The notes: generated from the sequence alone by a model not told the origin. Positions 25,521-35,024 are shown, counted from the first letter of the stretch. The stretch is DNA of 64,000 bases from JAACFF01 sp963807975 (GCA_963807975.1 CAWEDV010000001.1:620001-684000); one strand, 5' to 3'. Made by a program: numbers and translations.

Positions 25521-26570
25521 ATGAATCAACAGACTCCTACAGAGGGAAACATGAGCATGGAGAACGTAGCACTGCAGCAAAGTCGATCGCAGAAAACACG
25601 AACGATCATCAAACGGTACTACATCTATTTTGTGCTGGCCTTGGTCGTGGTCGTCTTCAGCGTCGTAAGTTTGGACGAAGTGAACTGGTTTGAGCGGGGA
25701 CATTTCCTCAATCCCAATAATATCATCAACCTGCTGCGCATCTCGGTACCGATCATGACCGTCGCCGGCGCCTTTACCTTATTGATGATCGCTGAATATA
25801 TTGACCTGTCCATTGGCAGCGCCATGAGCTTGACTGCCGTTATCTTTGCCTGGTTGATCCTGAACGGTTTCGGCCTGCTGCCAGCGATCGGAATCACCTT
25901 ATTCGTGGGCGTGATCTTGGGTGTAATCAATGGCTTCCTGGTGATGAAATTAAATATCACGCCAGTCATTGCCACGTTGATCACGCTTAGCCTCTATAAG
26001 GGCCTCGCCCTACTGATTGTGCCTGATGGTTTTTCATCTATCAGGAGCATAGGCGAGCAGAAAATGCCGGCCTGGATCAATAATTATGCGCGCGCGGATG
26101 TCTTATTTGGGCTGCCGATGGCGTTTTTCGTGGCCATAGTGGTGATCATCGTCTTGATTGTGGTCCAGCGCAAAACCATCCTCGGTAAATATACCGCGGC
26201 AATTGGCGGCAACGCGGTCGCTGCAGAGCTGTCCGGCATCAACCGCGTGCGCGTGGTCTGGATCCTATACATCCTCGTCGCCGTCAGCGCTGCCTTGGCC
26301 GGAATAGCCCGGGGCAGCTTCATGTCCATGGGCGATCCGTTGGCCAGCGACGGGATGGAGCTGTGGGTGATTATTGCCGTGCTGTTGGGCGGAACGCGAT
26401 TTTCCGGCGGCGAAGGCCAGGTTGAGAAGACAGTCATAGGCGCCATCATCATCATCGTTGTCACGGTCGGTATGTTGACGGTTATCCCCGCCTATTGGCA
26501 GACCTTTGCTTTGGGCGCGGTACTGCTCATTGCAGTTGTGATCAACCATCAGTTGGTTGGCGAAGTATAG
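25521..26570 (+). CDS. Sugar ABC transporter permease, importer 1, subunit 2
   Basis: 349 residues, CUT2-type permease with a 35-residue hydrophilic N-terminus before the first membrane helix and the coupling loop IGGNAVAAELSGINRVRV near 230. ATG 25521 is used rather than TTG 25506: GAGGAGGAG sits immediately upstream at proper spacing. A terminator hairpin (26612-26650) follows. Confidence 0.92.
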   Translation: MNQQTPTEGNMSMENVALQQSRSQKTRTIIKRYYIYFVLALVVVVFSVVSLDEVNWFERGHFLNPNNIINLLRISVPIMTVAGAFTLLMIAEYIDLSIGSAMSLTAVIFAWLILNGFGLLPAIGITLFVGVILGVINGFLVMKLNITPVIATLITLSLYKGLALLIVPDGFSSIRSIGEQKMPAWINNYARADVLFGLPMAFFVAIVVIIVLIVVQRKTILGKYTAAIGGNAVAAELSGINRVRVVWILYILVAVSAALAGIARGSFMSMGDPLASDGMELWVIIAVLLGGTRFSGGEGQVEKTVIGAIIIIVVTVGMLTVIPAYWQTFALGAVLLIAVVINHQLVGEV

Positions 26571-26611
26571 ATTTAGAAATCTGGTTTGTTTGCGTCGAAT
26601 GCACAATTAGG

Positions 26612-26650
26612 AACCTATATGGGGACATATATCACCATATAGGTTTTTTA
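26612..26650 (+). terminator. Rho-independent terminator after importer 1
   Basis: AACCTATATGG (26612-26622) pairs with CCATATAGGTT (26635-26645), followed by a T-run. It ends the importer 1 transcript, or partly attenuates reading into the UlaE-like gene. Confidence 0.85.
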
Positions 26651-26674
26651 ACCGTATGGAGCGGAGCAGTTATT

Positions 26675-27526
26675 ATGTTGAAAATGCCAGTGGGTCTCTA
26701 TGAAAAAGCGCTGCCACCCGAGCTTTCGTGGGAAGAGCGACTTGCCGCTGCGGGCCGCGCCGGCTATGACTTCATTGATATTTCCATCGACGAAACAGAC
26801 GAACGTCTCTCCCGGCTGGATTGGACGGCCGCACAACGAGCCGGCTTGAGACGGGCAATCGCCAACACGGGTGTACGCGTTTCCACCATGTGCCTCAGCG
26901 CGCACCGCAAGTTCCCGCTGGGCAGCCGAGATGTGGCTGTGCGCCGGCAGGGACTGGAAATCATGGACAAGGCACTCGACTTCGCGGTCGATATTGGCCT
27001 GCGCGTGGTGCAGGTTATGGCTTATGACGTCTTTTATGAACCGAGTGATGAGTGGACACAGGCACAATTTAAGAAGGGGCTTGCTGTGGGCGCACAGCTG
27101 GCCGGGCAGGCAGGCGTCATGTTGGGCATTGAGAACCTGGACACGCCATTTGTCGAAAATGCGTCTCAGGGCCTGGCGCTGATCAATGAGATTAATTCAC
27201 CCTGGCTGCAGCTCTATTTGGACATGGGAAACTTGGCCGCGGCAGGCTACTACCCTCCAGATGAACTACGCCTGGCCAAGGACCACCTGCTGGGCATTCA
27301 CGTCAAAGACGCCGCACCCAAGGTTATTCGTGGTATACCTTTCGGTGAAGGCATCGTGCCCTTCCAAGAGATTTTCAAGACCCTGGCTGATATCGGTTTC
27401 TGGGGGATGTTAGCCGTCGAAATGTGGGCTTATATGCACCCTGACGTGGATGCGGTGCAGCATGCCGCGCAGGCGCGCAGCTTTGTCGACGAACTGGTGA
27501 ATGGGGCTTTCAAAAATACTTTATAG
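26675..27526 (+). CDS. L-xylulose-5-phosphate 3-epimerase (UlaE/SgbU-like)
   Basis: 283 residues, almost the length of E. coli UlaE (284). It converts L-xylulose 5-phosphate to L-ribulose 5-phosphate in L-ascorbate/2,3-diketo-L-gulonate catabolism. Family signatures include PVGLYEKALPPELSWEERL, DISIDETDERLSRLDW, STMCLSAHRKFPLGS and HVKD. Metal ligands are visible: Glu in GIENLD, Asp in LDMGNL, His in GIHVKD, Glu in AVEMW. ATG 26675 is chosen because GGAG precedes it and UlaE-type proteins start at this point. The AraD/UlaF-like gene follows after 15 bases. A divergent paralogue lies at 40916-41836. Confidence 0.9.
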   Translation: MLKMPVGLYEKALPPELSWEERLAAAGRAGYDFIDISIDETDERLSRLDWTAAQRAGLRRAIANTGVRVSTMCLSAHRKFPLGSRDVAVRRQGLEIMDKALDFAVDIGLRVVQVMAYDVFYEPSDEWTQAQFKKGLAVGAQLAGQAGVMLGIENLDTPFVENASQGLALINEINSPWLQLYLDMGNLAAAGYYPPDELRLAKDHLLGIHVKDAAPKVIRGIPFGEGIVPFQEIFKTLADIGFWGMLAVEMWAYMHPDVDAVQHAAQARSFVDELVNGAFKNTL

Positions 27527-27541
27527 AGTGGAGAGACTATT

Positions 27542-28186
27542 ATGCAATTAACACAGCTTCGCGAAATCGTTTGCAAGTGTAATATGGAACTGCCAAAGAA
27601 AGACCTGGTCCGTGGGACCAGCGGCAATGTAAGCGCACGTGACCCGGAGACAGGTCTCGTCGTGATTAAGCCCAGCGGTGTCAGCTTTGAGGATCTGACC
27701 CCGGAAAGCCAGGTGATAGTTGATTTGGAAGGTAATGTCGTCGAAGGGGATCTGCTGCCTTCAACTGACACAGACACCCACCTTTACGTTTACCAAAATC
27801 GCGCCGACGTGATGGGCATCGTGCACACCCACTCTCCCTATGCCAGCAGCTTCGCTGCCTTGGGACGGCCGATTCCCGCCTGTCTGACCACCTGCGGTAT
27901 GCTTGGTGGCGAGGTGCCCTTGGGCGGCTATGCCCCGATTGGGGGCGAGGATATTGGACAGGAGATCATCGACAAGATCGGCCGTTCGCAGGCCATCATT
28001 ATGCAAAATCATGGCGTCTTCACCATTGGGCCATCCGCCCAGCATGCGACCAAGATCGCCATTGAGCTGGAAGAGATCGCCAAGATTACGCACCTGGCCC
28101 TACAGATCGGTGAACCGATCATGCTCACCCAAAGCCAGATCGATTACATGGTTGATCTTTATACGCACAACTACGGGCAGCGTTAA
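27542..28186 (+). CDS. L-ribulose-5-phosphate 4-epimerase-like class II aldolase (AraD/UlaF family)
   Basis: 214 residues, class II aldolase/epimerase fold. GTSGNVSARD (near 22) and KPSGV match the phosphate-binding signature, and the zinc ligands are His-Thr-His in IVHTHSPYA (near 92) plus His in MQNHGVF (near 158). In the Ula/Sgb pathway this step yields D-xylulose 5-phosphate, which enters the pentose phosphate pathway. It directly follows the 3-epimerase. Fuculose-phosphate aldolase is an alternative within the same family; the neighbour makes the epimerase assignment more likely. Confidence 0.8.
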   Translation: MQLTQLREIVCKCNMELPKKDLVRGTSGNVSARDPETGLVVIKPSGVSFEDLTPESQVIVDLEGNVVEGDLLPSTDTDTHLYVYQNRADVMGIVHTHSPYASSFAALGRPIPACLTTCGMLGGEVPLGGYAPIGGEDIGQEIIDKIGRSQAIIMQNHGVFTIGPSAQHATKIAIELEEIAKITHLALQIGEPIMLTQSQIDYMVDLYTHNYGQR

Positions 28187-28195
28187 CATGCCAAA

Positions 28196-28230
28196 GATGC
28201 CAACTTTTCTTGAAGTTGGCATCTTTATCA
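28196..28230 (+). terminator. Rho-independent terminator after the AraD-like gene
   Basis: GATGCCAACTT and AAGTTGGCATC form an 11-base-pair stem with a six-base loop, followed by TTTATCATTT. It ends ten bases after the stop codon of the epimerase gene, before the FGGY kinase gene. Confidence 0.85.
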
Positions 28231-28252
28231 TTTACAAGCTTTGGAGGGTATC

Positions 28253-29800
28253 ATGGATTATCTCGCCGGCATCGACCTCGGTTCTACTTCTCTGAAGTGT
28301 GTCGTCTACGACCTGGCAGGCAATGTAGTCGCCTCCGGCACCCGGCCCACCGAACAGTACAATCCTAACCCCGATCAGCCAGAATGGACCGTTTGGCAGC
28401 CAGAACAAATCTGGGGCGGCACGGCAGCAGCGATGCAAGACGCCGTCGCCCAGCTCGACGATCCCCGGCACATAAAAGCAGTCGCCGTAACCGGCATGGG
28501 CATGGACGGCGTTCCCATCGACGACCAGGGCCAGTGGCTCTATCCATTCATCAGCTGGCATGATCCAAGAACCGAACCACAGCTAAAGTGGTGGCTGGAC
28601 AATATTGGCGCAGAGCATACCTTCGGCATTGGCGGCAACACCATGTGGCGTTTCAGCACCGCCCTGCGCCTCTTGTGGATGGCCGAACATGAACCCGACA
28701 TCCTGGCCCGCACCGACAAGTGGCTGCTCATCGAAGATTTCTTGAACTTCATGCTGTGCGGGCGCCGGGCCACCGACTACAGCATGGCCTCCTGCACCCT
28801 GTTATTCGATCAGAATCAGCGCGATTGGTCTGCCGATCTACTAGGTAAGTCTGGCATCGATCGCCATCTCATGTGCGACGCCCTTCCCAGCGGCACCTAT
28901 TTAGGGGAAGTTACCGCTGGAGCCGCCCAGGCCACCGGTCTTGCCCAAGGCACCCCGGTCGTACTCGGCGGGCATGATTATTTATGTGGCGCCCTGCCTG
29001 TTGGTGCCTTCAAACCTGGCGTCGTCCTCGATGTGACCGGAACCTGGGAAATTGTATTGGCTACAATTCCGGCCCCGATCCTCACCCCAGAGGTGCAGCG
29101 TTTGGGCGTGACCGTCGAGACCCATGTCGCCCGTGATACCTATACCGTCTGGGGCGGCGCCGTCGCCTCTGATATGCTCGAATGGTACCGGTCAGCATAT
29201 GGATATGAAGCGGCCCAGCGCGCCGAAAACGAAGGGGGCGTGGACTGGGATTATTTAATGGCCGGAGCGGCTGCCTCCCCGCCCGGCGCCAAAGGGGCCA
29301 TGTTCCTGCCCCATATGTCGGCTGCCGGCTGTCCCGTTGTCGACGCCCGTTCCCTGGGCGCCTTCGTCGGCCTAAGCAATTTCACCGGCGGAGGAGACAT
29401 GCTGCGTGCCATCATCGAAGGCCTGGACTACCAGGTTCTGGATATTGTCACCGCTCTGAATAATGGCCTGGGCATCAATGCTGACCGGTTGGTTGCCGTC
29501 GGTGGTGCCACACGCAATGCCTTCTGGATGCAGAACAAGGCCGATGTGACCGGGCTGCCCATCGATGTCCCCAAGGTCGAAGAGGCCACCCCTTTGGGCG
29601 CGGCGATATTAGCCGGCATTGGCGTCGGGCTCTATCGAGATGAGCAAGACGCCTTCGAACGCGTATACAAGCCCGGTGTGACCTATCAGCCCGATCCCAC
29701 GCTGGCGCCCAAGTACGCCGAATTGTACGAAATTTACAAGCAGCTCTACCCGGTTCTGGCACCGGTCAGTCACCAATTGTATGAACATTTCAGGACATAA
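28253..29800 (+). CDS. FGGY-family carbohydrate kinase
   Basis: 515 residues, two-domain FGGY sugar kinase. The N-terminal phosphate-binding motif is GIDLGSTSLKCVVYD (residues 5-19), the catalytic-base Asp lies in LGGHDYLCGA (near 243), and the C-terminal VAVGGATRN (near 413) is the adenosine-binding FGGY signature region. It resembles xylulokinase/fuculokinase-like enzymes without fitting one specificity. ATG 28253 follows GGAGGG; the TTG at 28241 is rejected. The lactonase gene follows by 17 bases. Three FGGY kinases in one island suggest several related sugars are taken in. Confidence 0.88.
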   Translation: MDYLAGIDLGSTSLKCVVYDLAGNVVASGTRPTEQYNPNPDQPEWTVWQPEQIWGGTAAAMQDAVAQLDDPRHIKAVAVTGMGMDGVPIDDQGQWLYPFISWHDPRTEPQLKWWLDNIGAEHTFGIGGNTMWRFSTALRLLWMAEHEPDILARTDKWLLIEDFLNFMLCGRRATDYSMASCTLLFDQNQRDWSADLLGKSGIDRHLMCDALPSGTYLGEVTAGAAQATGLAQGTPVVLGGHDYLCGALPVGAFKPGVVLDVTGTWEIVLATIPAPILTPEVQRLGVTVETHVARDTYTVWGGAVASDMLEWYRSAYGYEAAQRAENEGGVDWDYLMAGAAASPPGAKGAMFLPHMSAAGCPVVDARSLGAFVGLSNFTGGGDMLRAIIEGLDYQVLDIVTALNNGLGINADRLVAVGGATRNAFWMQNKADVTGLPIDVPKVEEATPLGAAILAGIGVGLYRDEQDAFERVYKPGVTYQPDPTLAPKYAELYEIYKQLYPVLAPVSHQLYEHFRT

Positions 29801-29817
29801 GCAGAGGAGATCGCGCT

Positions 29818-30696
29818 GTGAACAAACCACATCATTTGCTGAAGATTAGCAACCGGTTGGGCGAAACACCAATCTGGGCACCCGAAGAAAACGCTCTTTA
29901 TTGGGTTGACTGGGGCGGAAAGCCCTCCTGCCGCTTTGACCCGGCATCAGGCAAATTGACCACCTTCCCGGTTGAGATTCCCGTCACAGCACTTGCGCGC
30001 AGAGCTTCTGGCGGCTTCATCGCCGTGGCGCAGAATGGAATTTACGGCTGGGATCCGCAGAACGACAACTATGAGCTCATTTGCGGACCGGCTAATCCGG
30101 AGAAACCGGAAATATGCTTCAACGACGCCGCCGTTGACCGGCAGGGACGATTACTCATTGGAACGGTGGACATGGACGACCCCTTCCGGCCGGCCGGCTC
30201 TATTTTCCGCCTGGACGTGGATGGCTCGCTGCATGAATTGGACACCGGATACGCCACCGCCAACGGGCTTGGATTCAGCCTCGACGGCCGGACGCTTTAC
30301 GTGGCCGAGCAGAGGCAATGGCGTATCATGGTTATGGACTATGACACGGAAGAGGGCACGATCAGCAATCGCCGCCTATTTGCCACGCTCACAGAAGCGG
30401 AAGGCATGCCAGACGGGCTCATCGTCGACGCGGAGGGATATATCTGGAATGGGCATTGGGGGGGCTGGAAGCTTTCCCGCTACGCGCCCGATGGCCAGAT
30501 TGAGCGCCAAATTACATTCCCGGTTGAGCATGTGATCTCCTTCGCCTTCGGTGGACCGGATCTTGCCGAACTCTATGTAACCTCCGCCTGGTGGGGCTAT
30601 TCTGATCAAGATCTAAAACGCAATCCCATGGCTGGCGACCTTTTTATGGTTAAAACTGGGGTCAAGGGTTTGGTGGAGCCGGCATTTGCTGGATAA
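29818..30696 (+). CDS. SMP-30/gluconolactonase/regucalcin family lactonase
   Basis: 292 residues forming the six-bladed propeller of the SMP-30 family. ETPIWAPEENALYWVDW carries the first metal-binding Glu (near 16), ICFNDAAVDRQG the Asn/Asp pair (near 100), YATANGLGFSLDG the next Asn (near 143), and GMPDGLIVDAEGYIW the catalytic Asp (near 193). It opens sugar lactones such as L-gulono- or D-glucono-lactone. GTG start with GAGGAG upstream. Its placement between two sugar kinases fits supply of a sugar acid to the LyxK-like kinase route. Confidence 0.9.
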   Translation: MNKPHHLLKISNRLGETPIWAPEENALYWVDWGGKPSCRFDPASGKLTTFPVEIPVTALARRASGGFIAVAQNGIYGWDPQNDNYELICGPANPEKPEICFNDAAVDRQGRLLIGTVDMDDPFRPAGSIFRLDVDGSLHELDTGYATANGLGFSLDGRTLYVAEQRQWRIMVMDYDTEEGTISNRRLFATLTEAEGMPDGLIVDAEGYIWNGHWGGWKLSRYAPDGQIERQITFPVEHVISFAFGGPDLAELYVTSAWWGYSDQDLKRNPMAGDLFMVKTGVKGLVEPAFAG

Positions 30697-30717
30697 GTCA
30701 TTGAAAAAGGAAAAACC

Positions 30718-32241
30718 ATGAGCAAATACCTTTTGGGCATAGACAATGGCAATACGGTCTCCAAAGCTGCCCTCTTTGATCTCCAGGGCCAGGAAGTCGC
30801 TGTGGCTAGCTGTGCCGCTGAGACGGAATTTCCTCAGCCCGGATGGACCGAGCGGGATATGGAGATGTTGTGGCAAAGTACAGCAACGGCCATACGCGAG
30901 GTGATTGCCAAAGCTGGGGTCAAACCAGAAGCGATCGCCAGCATCGGCAGCACCGGGCATGGCAACGGCATCTACCTCCTAGACAAAAAGGGGCAGCCCC
31001 TGCGCAACGGTATTCAATCCCTCGACTCCCGCGCCGCAAATATCATCAACGAGTGGAACGAACGCGACCTGCACACCCAAATTTTTCCTTATACGCTGCA
31101 ATCATTCTGGCCCGCCCAGCCCAATGCTCTGCTTGTTTGGCTCAAACGCAACGAGCCGCAAAACTACGAGAATATCGGCGCCGTTTTGATGGTCAAGGAC
31201 TACATCAAGTATCGCCTGACGGGCGAGATCAGCGGCGATTACACCGATATGAGCGGCGCCAATATCATGGACGTGCGTAAGAAGCGCTACTCCCGCGAAC
31301 TGCTGGAGATCTACGATCTTGCCGAAGTCTATGATGCCCTACCCCCGCTCAAAGGCAGCAGTGAAGTGGTGGGCCAGGTGACGGCCGCTGCCGCCCAAGA
31401 CACAGGTCTGGCCGTCGGCACGCCCGTCGTCGGCGGGCTCTTCGACGTCGATGCCAGCGCAATCGGCTCGGGCGTCGTCGGCCCCAACCAGGCCTGCCTC
31501 GTCATGGGTAGTTGGAGCATCAACGAGGTAATTACCGAAGAACCAATCATCCATCCCGAAATCTTTATGACCACCATTTTCGCCGATCCCAGCCTCTTCC
31601 TGACCATTGAAGGGAGCGCTACCTCGGCCACCAACTTAGAATGGTTTGTGGCTCAATGCTGTGGAGACGAACGGGCGGAAGCGCAGAGACGGGGTATTTC
31701 CGTCTTTGAGATTTGCAGCGAAGAAGTTGCCAGCGTGACCCCAGACAGCACCAATGTCATTTTCCATCCCTTCCTCTACGGCTCCAACGTGCAGCCCTCG
31801 GCACGCGCCGGTTTCTACGGCGTGGCTGGCTGGCATACGCGCGCCCACCTGCTGCGCGCCCTCTACGAAGGGGTCATGTTCGGCCACTTGAGCCATATCG
31901 AGAAACTGCGCGCCGCGGGCGGCCAAATTGACAAGGCGCGTTTGGCTGGCGGTGGCTCGCGCAGCCCAGTCTGGTCGCAGATGTTTGCCGACGCCATTCA
32001 AGTGCCGATGGAAGTACCTGACGGAAAGGAATTGGGGGCACGCGGCGCCGCCATATCCGCCGGCATTGGCGCTGGAATTTATCAAGATTATGCCGAAGCC
32101 GTTCAGGAGGCTGTTTCCGTCGTTCGCCTGCATGAACCCGATCCCAGCAACACCCCTATTTACCTGGCCCGCTATACTGAATACCAACGGCTGGTCAAGG
32201 TGATGCAGGAACCTTGGGAGGAATTAAACAAACTAAACTGA
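30718..32241 (+). CDS. L-xylulose/3-keto-L-gulonate kinase-like FGGY kinase (LyxK-like)
   Basis: 507 residues. Phosphate-binding motif GIDNGNTVSKAALFD (6-20), catalytic Asp in VVGGLFDVDASAIG (near 243), and C-terminal LAGGGSRSPVWSQMFAD. The resemblance to E. coli LyxK is detailed: PQPGWTERDMEMLW, LLDKKGQPLRN, GLFDV, FHPFLYGSN, and TRAHLLRALYEGVMFGHL. In E. coli, LyxK sits beside SgbH (KGPDC), SgbU and SgbE and can phosphorylate 3-keto-L-gulonate, and this island has homologues of all four. It follows the lactonase gene by 21 bases. Product specificity remains inferred. Confidence 0.85.
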   Translation: MSKYLLGIDNGNTVSKAALFDLQGQEVAVASCAAETEFPQPGWTERDMEMLWQSTATAIREVIAKAGVKPEAIASIGSTGHGNGIYLLDKKGQPLRNGIQSLDSRAANIINEWNERDLHTQIFPYTLQSFWPAQPNALLVWLKRNEPQNYENIGAVLMVKDYIKYRLTGEISGDYTDMSGANIMDVRKKRYSRELLEIYDLAEVYDALPPLKGSSEVVGQVTAAAAQDTGLAVGTPVVGGLFDVDASAIGSGVVGPNQACLVMGSWSINEVITEEPIIHPEIFMTTIFADPSLFLTIEGSATSATNLEWFVAQCCGDERAEAQRRGISVFEICSEEVASVTPDSTNVIFHPFLYGSNVQPSARAGFYGVAGWHTRAHLLRALYEGVMFGHLSHIEKLRAAGGQIDKARLAGGGSRSPVWSQMFADAIQVPMEVPDGKELGARGAAISAGIGAGIYQDYAEAVQEAVSVVRLHEPDPSNTPIYLARYTEYQRLVKVMQEPWEELNKLN

Positions 32242-32380
32242 CAGTGATCTAACCACCCTGAAACAGGAGTTTACAACAACAAGATCATTTGACTATCTGT
32301 CCGCGCAAGCGGGAAATCATCCTCACACTACTGGGTGATGCACAACAACAACGTTATGAATAAGAAGTGGAGCATAATCG

Positions 32381-33409
32381 ATGGCTGAAATGACATCAGA
32401 AGAACGCGTACTCACCGTACTACAAGGTAAGGTACCCGACCGCGTGCCGCACTTTGAGTGGATGGTGGATCGCAAGGTGCGGGATGCCCTTTGCCCGGGC
32501 AACAGCGGCAACAATGATTTTGCCGTGCAGATGGGGCATGATGTGGTAATCTTTGATCCCATCTATACGAAAGAACGCGTGGGCCAAGATCGCTGGTTAA
32601 GCGAGTGGGGCTTCATCACGCAGGATACCCCTGAAGAGCATGGCATCGAGGTCGAATCGCCGATTAAGTCCATGGCTGATTTCGAGCGGTACACGCCTCC
32701 AGACCCACTTAAACCAGAGCGCTTCACCCACATTGAAGAAGCAGTGCAGCAGTACCGCGGTGACAAGGCGGTGATTGTGCACCTCAACGATGTTTTCTCC
32801 TTGCCCCGCTATCTGATGGGCATGCAGGATTTGCTGATGGCCATCGCCTTGGAGCCGGAATTGGTCAAGGCTCTGGTCGACATGTCGGTTGATATCAATC
32901 TGAAGTTGGCCAAGGAGATCACGGCGCGCGGGGTGAAAATTATCTATACTGGCGATGATATCGCCTACAACAAGGGGCTGCTGATGTCGCCCAAACATTT
33001 CCGCGAACTGCTCTACCCCGGTTTCAAACGGGTCATGGCCGGTTTCAAGGAGCTGGGTCTTTATGTCATCAAGCATACAGATGGCAATCTATGGTCAATC
33101 TTGGATTTGCTGGTTGACACGGGTTTTGACTGCCTTGATCCGATTGATCCCCAGGCGGGCATGGATTTGGGAGAGGTCAAGGCCAAGTATGGGGCTCGCA
33201 TCGCCTTGAAGGGCAACGTGGACTGCGCCGATTTGATGACCTTTGGCACGCCGCATGAGGTTGTGGAAGCGACGAAGCTGGCTTTGAGCCAGGGAATGCC
33301 GGGCGGTGGGTATATTCTTTCGTCCAGTAATTCCATTCATTCGGCCGTCAGACCTGAAAATTATGCCGCTCTCATGCAAACCTGGCGCCAATATGGCGCG
33401 TATGAGTAG
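32381..33409 (+). CDS. Uroporphyrinogen decarboxylase (URO-D) family protein, non-heme type
   Basis: 342 residues with the URO-D barrel: ERVLTVLQGKVPDRVPHFEW at the start, IYTGDDIAYNKGLLMSP (near 188), VIKHTDGNLWSILDLLVDTGFDCLDPIDP (near 228) and LKGNVDCADLM (near 275). This branch groups with methyltransferase-like relatives (MtaA/CmuA/MtbA) rather than HemE. The zinc site HxC typical of MtaA is HTDGN here, so a classical thiol methyltransferase mechanism is doubtful. A corrinoid protein is encoded at 43687-44322 and another URO-D protein at 63146. A C1 or demethylation role is possible; no heme genes are nearby. Confidence 0.8.
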   Translation: MAEMTSEERVLTVLQGKVPDRVPHFEWMVDRKVRDALCPGNSGNNDFAVQMGHDVVIFDPIYTKERVGQDRWLSEWGFITQDTPEEHGIEVESPIKSMADFERYTPPDPLKPERFTHIEEAVQQYRGDKAVIVHLNDVFSLPRYLMGMQDLLMAIALEPELVKALVDMSVDINLKLAKEITARGVKIIYTGDDIAYNKGLLMSPKHFRELLYPGFKRVMAGFKELGLYVIKHTDGNLWSILDLLVDTGFDCLDPIDPQAGMDLGEVKAKYGARIALKGNVDCADLMTFGTPHEVVEATKLALSQGMPGGGYILSSSNSIHSAVRPENYAALMQTWRQYGAYE

Positions 33410-33418
33410 AATACACAT

Positions 33419-33517
33419 AGTGCTCTGTTTAGTTGAATTGGAAAATTGCGAGATGCATGTTATTCCCGCGCAGGCGGGAATCTGAAAGAGTGGATACCTG
33501 CCTGCGCAGGTATGACA
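33419..33517 (-). repeat. Dispersed 100-base repeat, copy A
   Basis: Read on the minus strand it starts TGTCATACCTGCGCAGGCAG, contains ATCCACTCTT, the palindrome ATTCCCGCCTGCGCGGGAAT, ACATGCATCT and ends near CAGAGCACT. Copies at 42045-42143 and 55335-55455 share this order; a partial one is near 60427. It accounts for most of the 33410-33577 gap. Confidence 0.8.
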
Positions 33518-33577
33518 GATGGATGATGAGCAGGCAGCCTTCGATGCCGCTTCTAGTCGCTAAAAGGAAACCAACCT

Positions 33578-34582
33578 ATGAAAGCAGTCATGCTAACCGC
33601 TGCCGGCGGCACCGAAATGTTAAAATTAATGGAAGTTCCCGATCCCGTTCTGCAAAGTCCTCAGGAGGTGCTCGTGCGCCTGCATGCCGCCGGATTGAAC
33701 CCCGTCGATTGGAAACTTCGCCGCAACGGTGGGTTCTATCCCAATCGCCTGCCGCTTATCCTCGGCTGTGATGGCGCCGGCGTCGTCGAAGCTGTTGGCC
33801 CAGCAGTAACCAGATTCAAAGTTGGCGACGAAGTCTTCTTTTTCAACGGCGGTATGGGCGGAGATGAGCAGGGCAACTACGCTGAATATACGGCCGTCCA
33901 TGAAGCCTACTTGGCGCCCAAGCCGTCAAGCATCTCCATGGTCGAAGCGGCCTCTGTGCCCCTGGTCTGGCTCACCGCCTGGGAATCACTCTTCGACCGC
34001 TATAGCCTGAAGCCGGGAGACTCGGTGCTCGTTCATGGCGGCGCCGGCGGCGTCGGATACATCGCTGTTCAAATCGCCAAGCAGGCTGGAGCCACTGTAT
34101 TCACCACCATCAGCAGCCCGGAAAAAGCCGCATTTGCGCGCTCCATTGGCGCCGACCACTGTATCAATTACAAGGAGCAGAACTTCGCCGAGGCCGTTTT
34201 AGAACTCACAGACGGCCAAGGGGTTGACGTCGTCTTTGACGTCATCGGCGGGCAGGTATTCGCCGACTCCTTCCCAGCAGCCAAAGTGTTTGGCCATGTC
34301 GTAACCCTGGACGAGATCAACTTCACCAAGCAAGAAGCAGGTGTGGCCAAGCTGCGCAATCTCAGTTTAAGCTATGAGCTGATGCTGACGCCGATGCATT
34401 TCAAAATGCACGAGGCACGGGTGCGCCAGACAGAAATGCTTCAGGAGGCAGCCCGGCTGATCGACGAAGGCAAGATCAAAGTTTTTGTCAACAATATCTT
34501 TAACCTCGATGAAGTTGGCCAGGCTCATGAGCTGGTCGAGGGTGGTCATTCTACCGGCAAAACTGTGATCAAGATAGTTTGA
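33578..34582 (+). CDS. MDR-family NAD(P)H:quinone reductase-like oxidoreductase
   Basis: 334 residues, zinc-independent medium-chain dehydrogenase/reductase. N-terminal GroES-like domain with GLNPVDWKLRR and GCDGAGVVEAVGP (near 65-77); nucleotide-binding domain with VHGGAGGVGYIAVQIAKQ (near 150) and VDVVFDVIGGQ. The zinc-binding Cys/His set of alcohol dehydrogenases is absent, as in zeta-crystallin/QOR enzymes. It stands alone, downstream of the repeat at 33419. A paralogue lies at 42731-43678 beside the PHI-like gene. Confidence 0.88.
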   Translation: MKAVMLTAAGGTEMLKLMEVPDPVLQSPQEVLVRLHAAGLNPVDWKLRRNGGFYPNRLPLILGCDGAGVVEAVGPAVTRFKVGDEVFFFNGGMGGDEQGNYAEYTAVHEAYLAPKPSSISMVEAASVPLVWLTAWESLFDRYSLKPGDSVLVHGGAGGVGYIAVQIAKQAGATVFTTISSPEKAAFARSIGADHCINYKEQNFAEAVLELTDGQGVDVVFDVIGGQVFADSFPAAKVFGHVVTLDEINFTKQEAGVAKLRNLSLSYELMLTPMHFKMHEARVRQTEMLQEAARLIDEGKIKVFVNNIFNLDEVGQAHELVEGGHSTGKTVIKIV

Positions 34583-34949
34583 AAGGAAACGTAACCAGTC
34601 CTTCTTACTACAGACGAAATACAACTGCAGCCAGCGCAGGCGTTGTCCCCAATGTTGCTGGTACCCGAACTCAAGGTACCAGAGGGCATTGGCCTCGCTG
34701 GAATTGTCCCATTACCAGGCGACCTCTGCGAGATCGTCAGCAATGTCTGTAATATCGTCCAAGGTATCGCCAACAATTAGCTTTGCCTGGCCCAGCTCCG
34801 AGATGATATCGGGTATGATCGCTATCTTATGGTAATGGTAATCGCATTTCTGCGGATTGATTTGCTGGCGTGCTCAGGGGCTGGTGTTGAAGAACGTCCG
34901 GCAGCGGAGGATGTCTACTGATTTGTTGTTGCTGATCAGTCCAACGGGA
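34583..34949. other. Intergenic stretch before the second E1a-E1b-E2 copy
   Basis: About 370 bases with no supported gene. A plus-strand open stretch (about 34600-34780) encodes proline/leucine-rich sequence but lacks a start and ribosome site. The duplicated 3.4-kb segment starts at its right end, so one recombination junction lies here. Confidence 0.4.
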
Positions 34950-35005
34950 GAGACAGCGCGGTAAAGCCGCAGCAGCGCGACCGCAAACTGTATCCGCGCT
35001 GTCTC
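34950..35005. repeat. Palindromic element downstream of E2 copy 2
   Basis: GAGACAGCGCGG and CCGCGCTGTCTC arms as at 10812-10867; a few loop bases differ (AGCAGCGCGACC against GGGAGCGCGACC). Confidence 0.7.
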
Positions 35006-35024
35006 GCCCCTACTGGAATGGGTT

